This document shows, piece by piece, positions 42,201-55,300 of a stretch of DNA of 64,000 bases. Both the position numbers and the translations under genes were made by a program. Location of the stretch: positions 17,121,001-17,185,000 of the forward strand of contig NC_053415.1 in NCBI RefSeq assembly GCF_016859285.1, read 5' to 3'. The stretch is from Xiphias gladius (Eukaryota > Chordata > Actinopteri > Istiophoriformes > Xiphiidae). The notes beneath the pieces were generated by a model that saw only the letters and a program-made list of their open reading frames with translations, had not been told where the DNA came from and ran no database searches. Numbering within the stretch: position 1 is the first letter of the stretch; every line of letters begins with the position of its first letter.

Positions 42201-45200
42201 GTCTGTGCTTCTGAGAGAGAGAGATGAGAGAGACAGGCTGACTTACTGATGTTTGCTCACCATGCTGAACCTGAATCCATCATTAAGCCTGCAAGTGATA
42301 CAAAAACATTTCAGAGTGGCTGGGACAGGCAAGATCACTAAATCAATCAAGTGACATATTGTCATCCTACTTTTATATATGAACCAAATCTTACCATATG
42401 GATTTGGAGAAGCCAAACCCTGTATTTGATGTTCCTCTTTCACTTCATGCTCGACCCAAACTTAACGCAGCTTTTTGATAAACAGGTAGATGAGTCGTCC
42501 TCAGATTATGTGCCCAGGGCAGTTGTGCGCAATTCACATATTTACAACCGAGGCAGATTACTATAAATCAATATGCGTCAGATTCAGGATTACTTTAAAC
42601 AGATGTGACACAGGCCAGGGGAAATATGGATATTACAGTTTTTGTTCTGAATGCCATCTGCGAGGTTGAGAGTCAATGATGTTTGACCATTAAGACAAAA
42701 ACTTTGAAGGTATTGATCAGCTAGAAAACATGAATCAATCACGGCGTAATTATTGTTAAATAAAACATTCAAATGGCCTGTGGTCAAACTACAACTCTTA
42801 CCTACTGTTGCACAGTCTGAAAAGCTCATTTTTTCTGACATGATGAAAAACGTCATCATATATGAGTCATGTAGCTGTGTGGCTGGCTTTGTGGGTTTGT
42901 TCCTTTTTTTTTAAGCTTTCCACTTTTAATTGAAACTGGAAGGAGAGGAAATTGGCAGAGAAATAAAGCCAAAGAGGGCAAACCGCAGAAAACTCCTTAG
43001 GATGGAAAAGGGTAAAGATCAAGACAAGACTTCTGAAAGATGAAAATATACTGTGAAAGTAGCCTAATAGAAATGGGATAGCAGTGACTTGAAAGAAAAA
43101 AGTTAGAAAAAGTAATATAGAGATAGCAATAAATTTTGGTATGGAACAGACCTTCTCTAGATGTATGTAATTTACCATTCCTTTAAGGAACTGTTGGAGT
43201 ATTTTTCAGGGGATTAAGGCTTGAGTGTGTTGGGTTAAACATGCCTCCACAACTGTGTCAATGAACTCTGGGTTTAATGTGTGTGATGTGATTTGTGTCC
43301 TGTGGATGTGGCTCACATGGGTGCCTCTAATCCCCATGATACAGGCACAGTAGGTAAACCATGGAAAAAGTGGTGTGTCTAAGAAGGGGGTTAGGTGAAG
43401 ATAACAGAGGAAGCAGACAACATGGATTTTATAGGGTATAATCCAGTGAAGCTTCTAATGGCTGAAGGCACAGACAGGCTTTGGGCTGCAGGCTACAGTA
43501 TTTTGTACCTTACAGTATTCCGTATTGAAGACAGAGCGCTCTACTTTTAGGGTGGAAAATATTAATGTTGGTACTCAAATTTGATTCACATTAAGGCATC
43601 TGGTGATGGCATTGAAGGACTGAAAACATGGAGCTAATTAATACTAATTGGGTACCGTGGGCTGTCTTTGTACCGGCTACAAGCAATTAGCTACTGATCT
43701 GAGCTTTTATCACAGGTAGACGTAATGTTTTTCAGAGTGCTTCTGAGATCCTGCAGCTTCGAGACAGATCAAGTCACAAAATAACTAAATGTATATGTAA
43801 AAGGATAATCAAAGAACATTAATTAAAAAAAAAATTTAAGTTATGTATAACATCATTGCAATGCCTTAAATATTAACTCTTGTTGGTATGTTAATAGCAT
43901 GTCCCCCTGGCTTTTATGGACTTTTATTTCAGTCTGTGTGTCCTATCCAGATGCTACCCAAATAAATGGGAAAAGATTTGTTGGTCATTTGGATTCAGCT
44001 GACAGAGTCAATAGTGAATTAGGGGAAATGTATAACAAATCCACATCCTCTGTTTGTGACAGAGGCAATGTAGTCGGTTTAGTTGATACGATATGGTAGC
44101 AAAAGAAAGAAAATGATGGTTGTTTGTTTAAAAAATGTTTTGACATATAACAATGTGAGCTTCCACTGATGCATAGATGTACAGAAGCACGGCCCACGGC
44201 AGCGGCAGTGCGGAGACACAGTGCAACATATAGAAAAATTGTACTCCATTATATATATACTCACACACTCTTCTCTCAAAACTCTCCTCCATGTTGCAGT
44301 AAAATATTAGCCAGTCTCTCCAGAAGTAGGGAGGGGGTTAAAGCCCCCTTCTTTTGCAGCAGGAGTGGTTTTGTTGCCACAGGTACTGACAACAGGGAGG
44401 ATATGAACTAGACACTGCACCTTTGGTACATTATGGTTGCAAGCAAACCCACCACACCAGACATGGAGTTTCTCTCTGAATACTTTTTAGTCTTCCCTTT
44501 GTGTACTGGTCTTTAAAATTCAATGAGCTTCCTAAAGATGAAATCCACAACCTCAAAACTTCTGAATAGTCCTGTTACTCCAATGCTTTTCCACTTGGTC
44601 ACCATGACCTGCCACAGGTGGTACCAGCTTCTCCTTTGGACAGCACCTAAAGGAAATAGCCAAGAGCCATGGAAAAAAAAGTTAAACAATGCTTAACTAT
44701 GTAGCTCAACATGTTAGAAAACTGCTTGGAAATCCTGAAGTTTGATTTTTATGAATCTCAGTTAAATTTGTAGTTGAAAAAGTGAAGACTCAGAGGCTCT
44801 AACAAATATAGCTATACTGTCTAACCAAAAGGCTCAAGATGTTAGAAGACTCTTTTGAAATTTTCAGGTTGTGAGTACAATCCTCAAAATTTTGTCTGAC
44901 TTCTAAAGGACAGACACAGAAGGTCTAAGAAAGACTGCTAAATAGGTCCTGACCAACTAGCTCAAGAGGTCAGAGAACTGTTGAGAAGTTTTTAGGCCAA
45001 GGGCTCCATAATTGTAGTGCTCCTGAAATTTTGAAAGCCTAGGTCCAAAAGGAAAGACTCAAAAGCTTCAAGAATGAAGCTGAAGTGTATCAGGTCAAAT
45101 AGCTCAGGGTGTTAGATGTCTCCCAATTTTCTGAAATCTTGAGTTCAATCCTGACACGGTGCATAAGTAAATACTCAAAGGCTCTAATAAATATCGGACA

Positions 45201-48200
45201 ATTTTTAGAAGAGTGCTTTGAAGTTTTGAGGTTGTGGGTTCAATCTGTGGAGATATTTGAAGTCCAACACCTTGATAAAAGACTTAAGGAGTAATGGAGC
45301 TCAAGTGTTTCTGACCAAATAACTCAGTGTGTTAGAGGACTGCTTTGAAGTTCTGAGGATGTGGGTTCGGTCCTTATAAATTGAAGTGAAGTCCAACCCC
45401 AAAGTAAAGACTGAAAAGTACTCAGAGAGAAGCTCCTAGTGAAATCAGTAGCATGGTAAGGCACCAGTAGTACAGCATTTGATTCAAATCCTCTCCCTTT
45501 TTGGTTTCTGGAGTGTTAAAACCAGCCCACTGTCGGTAAGGTAGGAATGTTTGTCTCTGTATGTGTGTGTGTTAGTGTAAGAGATTTTGTTATTTTTCAA
45601 GCATTAAATCCAAACTGTCAACTGAAGTTACAGTTAGGAACTTCCGTTTTAAAGCCTCAGTGTTCCTTTCCTGGTGTTATGTCGGTCTATAGACAGGAAT
45701 CAAAGTCTTGCATAGCATAATTTTCAGGAAAAGCACTGGGCCACTGTAGAGCAGGCTACAGAGCAGCAATAACATGATATTGCTTTTCCTGATCTAGCTG
45801 TAGTTTGTAGCAGGGCAATCACAAACTCCAAACTTTACAGACAAAACTAACAGACTAAAAACGATCTTGGCTTTTTAAGTTTACTCAACAATTAATACAA
45901 GTGTATGTAAAGCTTATGTACAAAACTAACCATACACATACAAAGAGACAGCTATGAGAAATAATTATACACAGCAGGGTTGGCTCCAGGGTACGAGGGT
46001 CAATAAAGACAGGCTGATTGTACTGATCATCGTGTAAAACAGAATCGATGAACTGGTTCAGTATAACACACATATTCACACCCTAACATCCCCCTCCTAC
46101 TGTCTTTTTCTGTGCCAGATGAGGACCACACGCTGCGGATCCTGCTCTACTCGCTCATCTTCTTCCTGAGTGTATTTGGCAACCTGCTGATCATTGTGGT
46201 GCTGACAGTCAATAAGCGCATGCGCACTGTGACCAACACTTTCTTGCTGTCGCTCGCTGTCAGTGACCTGATGATGGCTGTCTTCTGCATGCCCTTCACC
46301 CTCATCCCCAGCATCCTCAAGGACTTCATCTTTGGAGCCGCTATGTGCAAGATAGTGTCCTACTTCATGGGTGAGAGAAGGAGGAGTGGTGAGGGAAAGA
46401 GATGGTTTGAGGAAGTGAAGAATGAAGGTTGATGAGTGATGAAAAGGCAAGAAAATCTGGGGTGAAAAACATTAGCTAGAATAAAGATTAAGGGGTTTTT
46501 ATTTATATATTTGCCAACAGACCACTGAAATCACTTCTTTGTTTACTCATTCTTCATTGCCGCTATCCAGTAAAACACAATCAATAGTTCGCTCTATAGT
46601 AATTAGTAAATTAAGATTTCGGATATATGGACAGTACTTTTTTCATTCTTTTGTTGAAAGATTTGTGGGCATTAAATATTGCATAAATATCATGCTCAGA
46701 AAATGGCAGAGGATGAATGCAGGGCATGTACTGTAGATAGTCAATAGGGATTGATGTCTAACACAGTCCTGGATTCAACTGTTATACCGGATTCATCAAA
46801 TGTTGAGACGAATGAAGGCTTCTGGGCACTTTCTACGCAGCAAAGGTCACATTGATTAGTCAAATACCTCAGTCAGAGCAATTCAATCACTTACAATATA
46901 CAGATAAACCAATAATAGGGAAGCATTTGTTATTACGTAGGGCTTCTTTTACTTTCTTTTACTTCTTTTACTTTCCTTCATATTAATGGTCATCCTTTTT
47001 TAAATTTGAATTACTGAAGTGAACAAAGTCATTATAAAACAATACATAAAACCACAAAAAGTTCTGTTATTTCTTTTTTTTCTAAAATTCAGGTTAAAAT
47101 GACTTCTAAAACTTATGTTAGCTTTAATTAAATTGTCATTCTGCAGGATAATTACCATCCTTACATCTAATGCTGTTCTGACATTCACTGATTCATTTAA
47201 GTATTTTTGGTAAAATCCCTAGCAAAATTCATATCACAGGGGCATGTCAGTATATTAATAAATTAGTTATGTTGAAGGTAATGCAATGATTCACAGAGAC
47301 TTTTCAACCACTTTGAGCTACACGAAAAACAGGAGCCTTCATTTATTTGTTAAAATTAATACAATCCCAGCAGGGAACAGTATCTTTTAGAGAAACCAGT
47401 GATATCTACCTATGGGGTAGAAGTGTTAATGGGTTGAACCACCCAATTTCTGAGCTTGGTGGCCTTTATATTGTTGGTCAACTAAGCTTTTTGAAGAAAA
47501 AAACACAACAGTATAATCTTAATATAACAGGACTGAGATGAACATGTGGAAAGGGCTGATATTAAAACCCTTTTTTAGATAGAGCACTGCTGTACATATC
47601 TTAAGTACAATGGGAGCAATAATCTTTTCCCTCAGACCTGGGCTTCATAGCAGAAGCTTTTTCAGTGGAATTTGCTGTGAAATGCCATTTGTATCCGATC
47701 TAACTGAACTTTAGGCAGCTCAGCCATATTTCAATCCTTTGGGGTGAGCACTTGCAGACTGGAGGTCAGTCGCCTTTTGATGGAGGTACGTCTACCATTG
47801 GGAATTTCAGTCAATGGGAAAGACATGGTAGGAATAATTTTCAGGAAAAAAATGTGAATTCAAGATTCTGGTGAAGATACAAAAAGATTAAACCCTACTT
47901 AAATGCCTTGAAACTTTAGGGAATGTGGTGCAAGAGTTGATTTATATTTGATTTTATGAATAGTAACAGACAGTGAACTATGGAAGGTCATGAAAAAAAC
48001 AAAATTACTATAAATATTGCTTCCATCTCTCATAACAATGACTCAGCATCTCGTAATTACAAGAATGCATCATTACTTCTTTGATTAAAATTTTTTTTAA
48101 TATTTACATCCACATTGCATGTTATATTACTAGCTCCACAGCTACACAAGAAGCCAGGCAGCTAACTGGTTAATTGACATATATTGTAGTCAGCTATAAG

Positions 48201-49347
48201 GTAACATTTATAGCTTCGTATAAATTTATTGCTTTGGGTTTTGGATTGTTTCAGCAAAAGCAATTTGAAGATGTCAGCTCGGCCTCTTGGAAATTGCCAT
48301 TGGCATCTTTCAGTAAACGATTAGCCTAATTGATCAATCAAGAAACAATCAGTAAAGTGATCAATAATAAAAATAATCACTAGTTACAGCCCTGCTTGAT
48401 GTGTCAAATGTTGATGCTTGCATGTGTTAGCAAACATCGCTTCAAAGCATTGTGTAAATAAGCAACCCACTGTCTCCTCCAACAATTTTCATGAACTTTA
48501 AGCAGCACTTCATTTTGGTTTGTCTTTGTAATTATAGAAAAAAGGGTTTTTCTTAGCTTTTTGTGTTTCTCAGTTTTCAAAACCAAAGATCTTTTAGCCT
48601 TTCCCTTTTTCTAAACTCGCACGCTGAATTCACATCATCTGCTGTGTAAAAATGTTACATACAAAGTAACTTTTAACTACCGCTGTCATAAAAATGTCGG
48701 GGAGTAAAAAGTACAATATTTCCCCTAGTACCATAGTACAGCACTTGAGTAAATGTACTTAGTTAATCTGCACCACTGACTTTTGCAAAAAGTAAAAAAA
48801 GACAGTTAGGAGAAAAATTTTTAGAGGAATAGAGTAGTCAATTAAAAATAAAGCAAGATCTTTGGAAGATATACAGCTTAGTGTAGAGGTAATGGAATAT
48901 TTTCGTGCTCTCCTGCACTTGGAAATGAAATTCTACACTCATCTATGAGGAGGAATAAATGTAAACATGAAAATTTAGAATGCATAAAAATGTAGAAGTA
49001 AATAAAAAAGAGAATCACTGAAGTTAGTGACAGAGAAAATAACAACACAATGATTAATACTGAATAAATATGAAACTTAGAGACAAACAAAATGACCAAG
49101 AACAAGAACATTGTGTAGCTGCTGAAAGAAAAGCCAACTGAGAATTGCATAGAAAAGGTGGATTAAGTAAAGCACAGAGCTTGTGAATGAGGAAGAACCA
49201 TCAGCACAATGCACTGAGTGAAAATAAACAAACCCCAGGGAGAGACTGCTGGCTGATTGGTCTTTGATTCAGTGAGGTCCGTCTTAAGCTTCCTACAAGG
49301 TAGAGATAACATAGCGCACCTGACTCACACACACACACACACACACA

Positions 49348-49385
<38 letters not shown>

Positions 49386-52300
49386 GTTTCACAGTTTGTA
49401 TTCTTGCTGAGTACAAGAGTAATTTCCCGTCTTGCCATGTCAGGAGGGAGATGGCAGATCACATCATGATTTCTTCTACCACAAGACTCAGACAACCATC
49501 CCCACCTTGCATCATATTCATTTTCAAGCACATCTCCACAGATCACCGTATTTTGTTCTCAGTTATGATTGCAGATATTACGCGCACATGAACAAACATA
49601 TTTTTGTTACTCTTTATTATGGGTCCAAACTCCGAGCACTGAGCGGTGATAAATTTTCATTAATCAAAATGAAAGATATCTGAGAACAGACAAGAGCATG
49701 TATGTTTATTACTTTCCAAATAATTTGTTTTCTTTCAGGCATATCAGTGAGCATCTCTACATTTAGCCTGGTTGCCATAGCGATTGAGCGTTACAGTGCC
49801 ATCTGTAACCCCCTGAAGTCACGGGTGTGGCAGACCCGTTCCCATGCCTATCGGGTGATTGCTGCTACGTGGGTGCTGGCCTTCATCATCATGATCCCCT
49901 ACCCAATCATCAGTCACCTGGAGTCTTTTCAGCGCCCTGACAACACCACAGCGCACCAGTGTCGCCACAAGTGGCCCCTTGCAATGGCAGAGCAGACCTG
50001 GTGAGTGTTTGGGTTTAAAATGGTGTGTCTGTTTCTTTTCCGTATCCTTTAACACAGTTTTACTACTATATTCAGGATGACAGTGTTTATCTGCAACAAT
50101 GCAAAAAAAGTTTTTTTTCAGTTTGTCATCATAATGAGGAAATGTTATTACAATGTTTTTTTTTTTCTCATTATAAAAAGATGAGCAAGACACTGTGGCC
50201 ACAAATGGTCACTACAGGATAATGGCACATTGAATATGCCTTCATTTCCCAAGATTCTCTTGAGTCGGTTGCTTTAAAGACTTTATCAGGTTTAACTGTG
50301 GCATTCAATAATGTAGTGTAAACAGGAGCATAAGTAGAGAAGAGCCACAAAATCAGTGAACTTACTTATTATTGTTGCAAAGCATCTGTCTAAGGTTTGC
50401 CTGCATTAACTAACATTTGCCACCGTAAGCTACAGGTCGTACCAGACCAAGTGTGGCTGTAGCAACAAACCTCTCCTCTGTATTGAAATGAGATAATTAA
50501 TTTAACTTTTCATTCTTAACAGGAAAATGTGTAATTTCTTCTTTCAAAAGTTTCATAGTTTTGCTTTAATTTTATGACATTTTTCCCCCTTAATATTGCA
50601 ACATAAAATCTTTTCTCTTAACATAACAGCCTGTTAGAACAAAAAACTTTTCTCACCCTCACATGATCATCCTAAACATTCTTTAATATAAAAGAGACAG
50701 TGGTGGAAGGAGTATTTTGATTTTTTACTTAAGTCTAAAAATACTCCATACCAAGTAAAAGTGCTGCATTTGAAACGTTACTTAAGTAAAAGCAAACAAA
50801 AGTATCAAAAGTAGAAGTATTCATTATGCAGAAACACTCCTTTCAGAATGTAATATTACTCACAATTCAGTGTATCATCTGATATTATTACTTAATTTGT
50901 CAATATGTTGCCAGTTTTAGGTACTAAAGAACTACGCACTCATGTTTAGTTTAATAATAAAGCACTGCATCATATTTTATCGGATCCTCATATCAGGCAA
51001 AATCTTAATCCAAAAAGTAAATAGCTGTCAAATGAATGTATTGGAGTAAAAAGTATGATATTCTAGGAGTAGAAGATAAAGTAGCCTGAAATGAAAACAC
51101 TCAAAACTTTGGGTTTAACTCAGCGCTAAAAAGTTTTTCTATCAATAACCAAATGAGAGGTCACTTTAATTTTCAGTTAGAAATAGAATTCACTTCACGC
51201 AACTGACAATAAGGCTGAACATACGTCACACAACGCAGTGTAACGTCTTGCCTTCCAAGATCCTATTAAACCTCTCACTGTTCAGTTCATCTCATTAACA
51301 GGGTAAAACGCACAAAATCGGGTCCTGTTTTAGTGACATACAAACTCACCTTCTGTGGTGAGAAAATTTTTTCCTGCCTTTACACGTAATTTTAGTTCAA
51401 TTCAAAGAATATTTATTTAAAAGTTGGGGTACTTGACGGATTTCTTAATGGGGAAGATAATAAAACAGTTTGGTAGTGTTGTAACTTTAACTGGAGATAT
51501 ACAGTGGCTGTTTTTCTTTTCTTGACCGAGCTTCTTCAGTTTAATTTACAGGGTAACGCAGCCCACAGCAGCACATGAAATGCAACTTATCAACTTACAT
51601 TCAGGTCATCCATCTTTTTTACTCTCCCAGAGCTTGCCGTGTGGACAATGTGCTGTTTTCTATCAAATAAACTTTAGATGAACTGCGTCTTAACTGTGTC
51701 TAAGAGGTGTGTGTGTCTGTGTACTTTCAACAAAGCGCAGTGTGCCTTGTTGAAATGTTTTTAGCAGCTCTCACGTTCGGTCTATAGGGGTGTTTTCATG
51801 GAAATGTTAGGGCAGATGAAGAGAGCAGACTGATGTTTCAGTGTGTTTTTTGTTCTGGACTTAAGATGGAACGAGCTTTGGGTTAATATCAGTCAACCCT
51901 GTGTATATCTGTGTGTATTTGTGCTGCTGAAAATGATGGTTTGTTTTGTGTGTATTTTAGTGCCTTGTGTTTGATTCTATGTCTGTGTCTGTCTGACTGG
52001 CTTGATTATGGGTGTATACATTTTAATTTATTACCATTACATTCCCATAGAGCTCAGCATCATTTACCCCTGTTCTGACGGTGCTTCCAGAAGGAAAGGA
52101 ATATCCCTGCCAAGACAGAATAAAAACAATTCTCTGTCATCTGCGTGATAAAAAAAAATGTATGTTATTATGTATGAAAATATAAATTAATAGACAGTTA
52201 CATAAATACAGGTGATTTTAGCTGAAGATATAACTTTTTATTCAGCACGTTTTGGTTCAGGTTGTACAAACTCAGCGATATGTCATTTCTGGCTACCATT

Positions 52301-55300
52301 TTTGTTTTGGATTAGCAAGGAATTGCAACTTGGGAAACAGGTTTTTTTTTTTTTTTTTAAATCAAGCAATGACTGGGTTTTTTTTATTTATTTAAAGAGG
52401 TAGAGTCTTTGAGGATTCTGGAAATGCCTTTAGACCATTGGTAAGTTTTGGTTGCAGGATATTCTAGTCCTTCTAGGTGTTTCAAAGATCGTTGGATATT
52501 TATTTTTCTGAATAAAACAATCGTTTGCTCTGTACCTTGCATTTAGAGGTAATGGTAATACATTACACATGAGATATGCAATCTGAGGCTACATGAGTGC
52601 CTACATGTCCCATTTTCCTTATGCATTACCACTGGGATTTTTACCTCTCTCATTTTTCTTTTAGGTACATTCTGCTTCTGCTTGTGCTGTTTGCAGTCCC
52701 GGGGGTGGTGATGATTGTGTCTTACGGGCTGATCTCCAGGGAACTTTATAGAGGCATCCAGTTTGAGATGGGCTACAAAAAAGACTCAACTGGTGAGGCC
52801 ATGTATACTACATGTGGAAAACAAAAGAAGAAAACTGTTGTCCCAGAGGGCAATTTGGCTGCCAATGACAGCTTTCAATGAAGAATCATATACAGAAAAA
52901 TGTAGCAATGAGTAAAAACAACAGCAAAAACAAAAAAGTAAAAAAAAAAAAAAAAAGCTATGCAGGCTAACGCCAACATCGGTGTTGTCATCGTCACTTG
53001 TAACCAAAACTGTCTAGACTATCTAAACTCACTGTGTAGAGGGTGCCACTCCAGAAGTATGAGCTCAGCTGTCTGCCAGGTTTTGACTGGGAAACACCAT
53101 TGAAATGTACACCAGTAACTTTGCATGCGTGCAGTCACAATTTTTCCTAGTAGGTTTTTGTATTTCAAATTGAAATTACCAACCCAACAGATAGCAGTAC
53201 TTGTAAGAAGTGAGTCAGTAAAGAAAGTATGGATATTTTCAACAGAGCCCTGCCAACATTTAAACTTCTAAGCTTCCTTAAGAAGAACAATCTTTGCTTC
53301 GACTTTTTAAAAATAAAATCAGTGTTGGTATTTAAGGTAAGCCTATCATCCAAAGTAGTTATTAGATTTTTTGTAGTAAACTGGTTCTGTGGGTCAATCA
53401 ATGTGAAATGATATGATCCTGTGTATTTCATGTAATAACTACACCACAGAGGAAAGAAGGTATGTAGATGAATGGGAGCAGAATGAATTTTTCAAGCTTG
53501 ATGGAACTAAAACTTGAACGTCATAATAGTAGGACAGTCGCTCATGCAGGTACTGTACGCACAAATAACTGTAATAACTACTAACACTATCACCAAACTT
53601 ACATGTTTCAAGAGGTCATTAGTGTTGTTCAGTGGCCTGTCTAGCCTAGAAAAAAAAAAAGAACCCAAAAGAAACCAAACCAAAAAAAATGTGTTTAATA
53701 CATTCTATTAATTAATAAATAAAAAGCCAACTATAAGTCATGCACCTTGAAATGGGGCCAATAAAACTGGCAATAAATATGAGGCCAACAAAACCTAAAA
53801 ATAACAATTGTAAAAACATTAAGTATGAAAGAAAACACTAAAAAATATGTTTAAAATGTCATTTACATGTCATAAACAGTCTCACAGCTGAGGACAGAAA
53901 TTGTTCCTCAACTCAAAACACTTTTTAGACGACTTAAAACATCAGACAGGGGATGACCTTGAAATAAAAAATGGCCTCAACTCTCCTTTTTAATAAACTT
54001 GTTACCTCTGTTCCTATCATTGGCAGTAATGCTGTTACCTCAACATAAACAAGCATAAAACAAGTCAGTGGCCGCAAAACTCTAGACTGTACCTTTGTAA
54101 ACACAGCATTAACATTTTTTACCAGGTCAGTACAGTAGCCTAGTATATTGGCTAGTCATTTTGATAATGTATAAATACCGTAAATATATAAATGTGTCTG
54201 ATCAAGCAATATTCCTTATTTAACTTCAATGATGTTTTGATTGCAGTGTAATTAAATTTTTGAGTCAAATTGTGTCTCTTAAATAAACAAATGTCATCAG
54301 ACCATCCAGTCATCTTCAAACCAAGCTCTACTGTTGGAATTTAAATTTTCTTGCATGATTTATGTTAATGATAAAGAATTTCATTTTACTCACAACAATT
54401 TAATTAGCGCCACAATCACAGTAATGTGTGCAGGTTAAGTGAAACATAACCTTTTGTGTGCATATGAGAGTGTGCCCGGATGATAGCAGCATTAGGGGGA
54501 TGGCATTGGCTGGCAGCTGCTGGCCTGGACATCACCATCTGTTTGGTCTCAGAGAGCAAGTGGTTTTCCAAAAAAAAAAAAGAGCTTGAGAGACAAGAGC
54601 TTGGGGTAGAAAACCAACAGGAAGTAAAGGGGGAAAATGATACATAATTTTCTATGAGTTTTTAAAATAACCTGTGTTTTATTTAATAATCCAGGAATGG
54701 TTTATCAAATTGTGTGCTATCTCTATAGTACCAATTCCTGTGTATATTTACTTGCTTTAGGGCTGTTATTACTGTATTCAGTGCACTTTGTCCTTTGTAA
54801 AAGGAGAGCAACATTAGAAAACTTTTATTAATAAACTGCAATATCCGCTGATAGATGATTACTGTGGGTCACCAAGAATTGCTTGTCAGTTTTCCACCCA
54901 TTAAGCTGAGCAGCTAGTCTTTAATGGACTACGGTATGAGTTTACTCAAAATAAACCATACAAATGGGTGCGTGTATTATCACAGAGCTGTGGTGCTACT
55001 CCGCTAGAAGGGAATGTTTTAAGATAAGAAACTGGAGCCAATAAGTCAGGCAGGCATGGAAGTCGTTGCATAGTCACATGTTCCATCCACTCGTATATGT
55101 CCATCTCGTACCTCCAACAAAAGGCAATTCGTATAAACATTGAGCACTCACTCTATCTGCATACCCAAACACTGAGCTCTATATCCTCGCTACTTCAAAA
55201 CTTTGAGCAATTTCACTCCTTCTGCCCCCACAGCCGCCTCTTTTATTGGCATTCAGTTATACGTGGAGGTTCCTTTAAATACATGTTCATCACATCGCGT

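Larger units (their letters stand above)
35352..46118 (+). other. cckbr intron 1
   Basis: This 10.8-kb intron contains the MITE at 35967, the inverted repeats at 38.7 and 39.1 kb, repeats at 40.2 and 41.4 kb and the tRNA-like array at 44.7-45.4 kb. No additional coding exon was recognised. Confidence 0.8.

Noticed and set aside
44958..45440. Functional tRNA genes
   Set aside because: Box A/B-like motifs are present, but the acceptor stems and consistent cloverleaf pairing are not evident, and the units diverge from one another.
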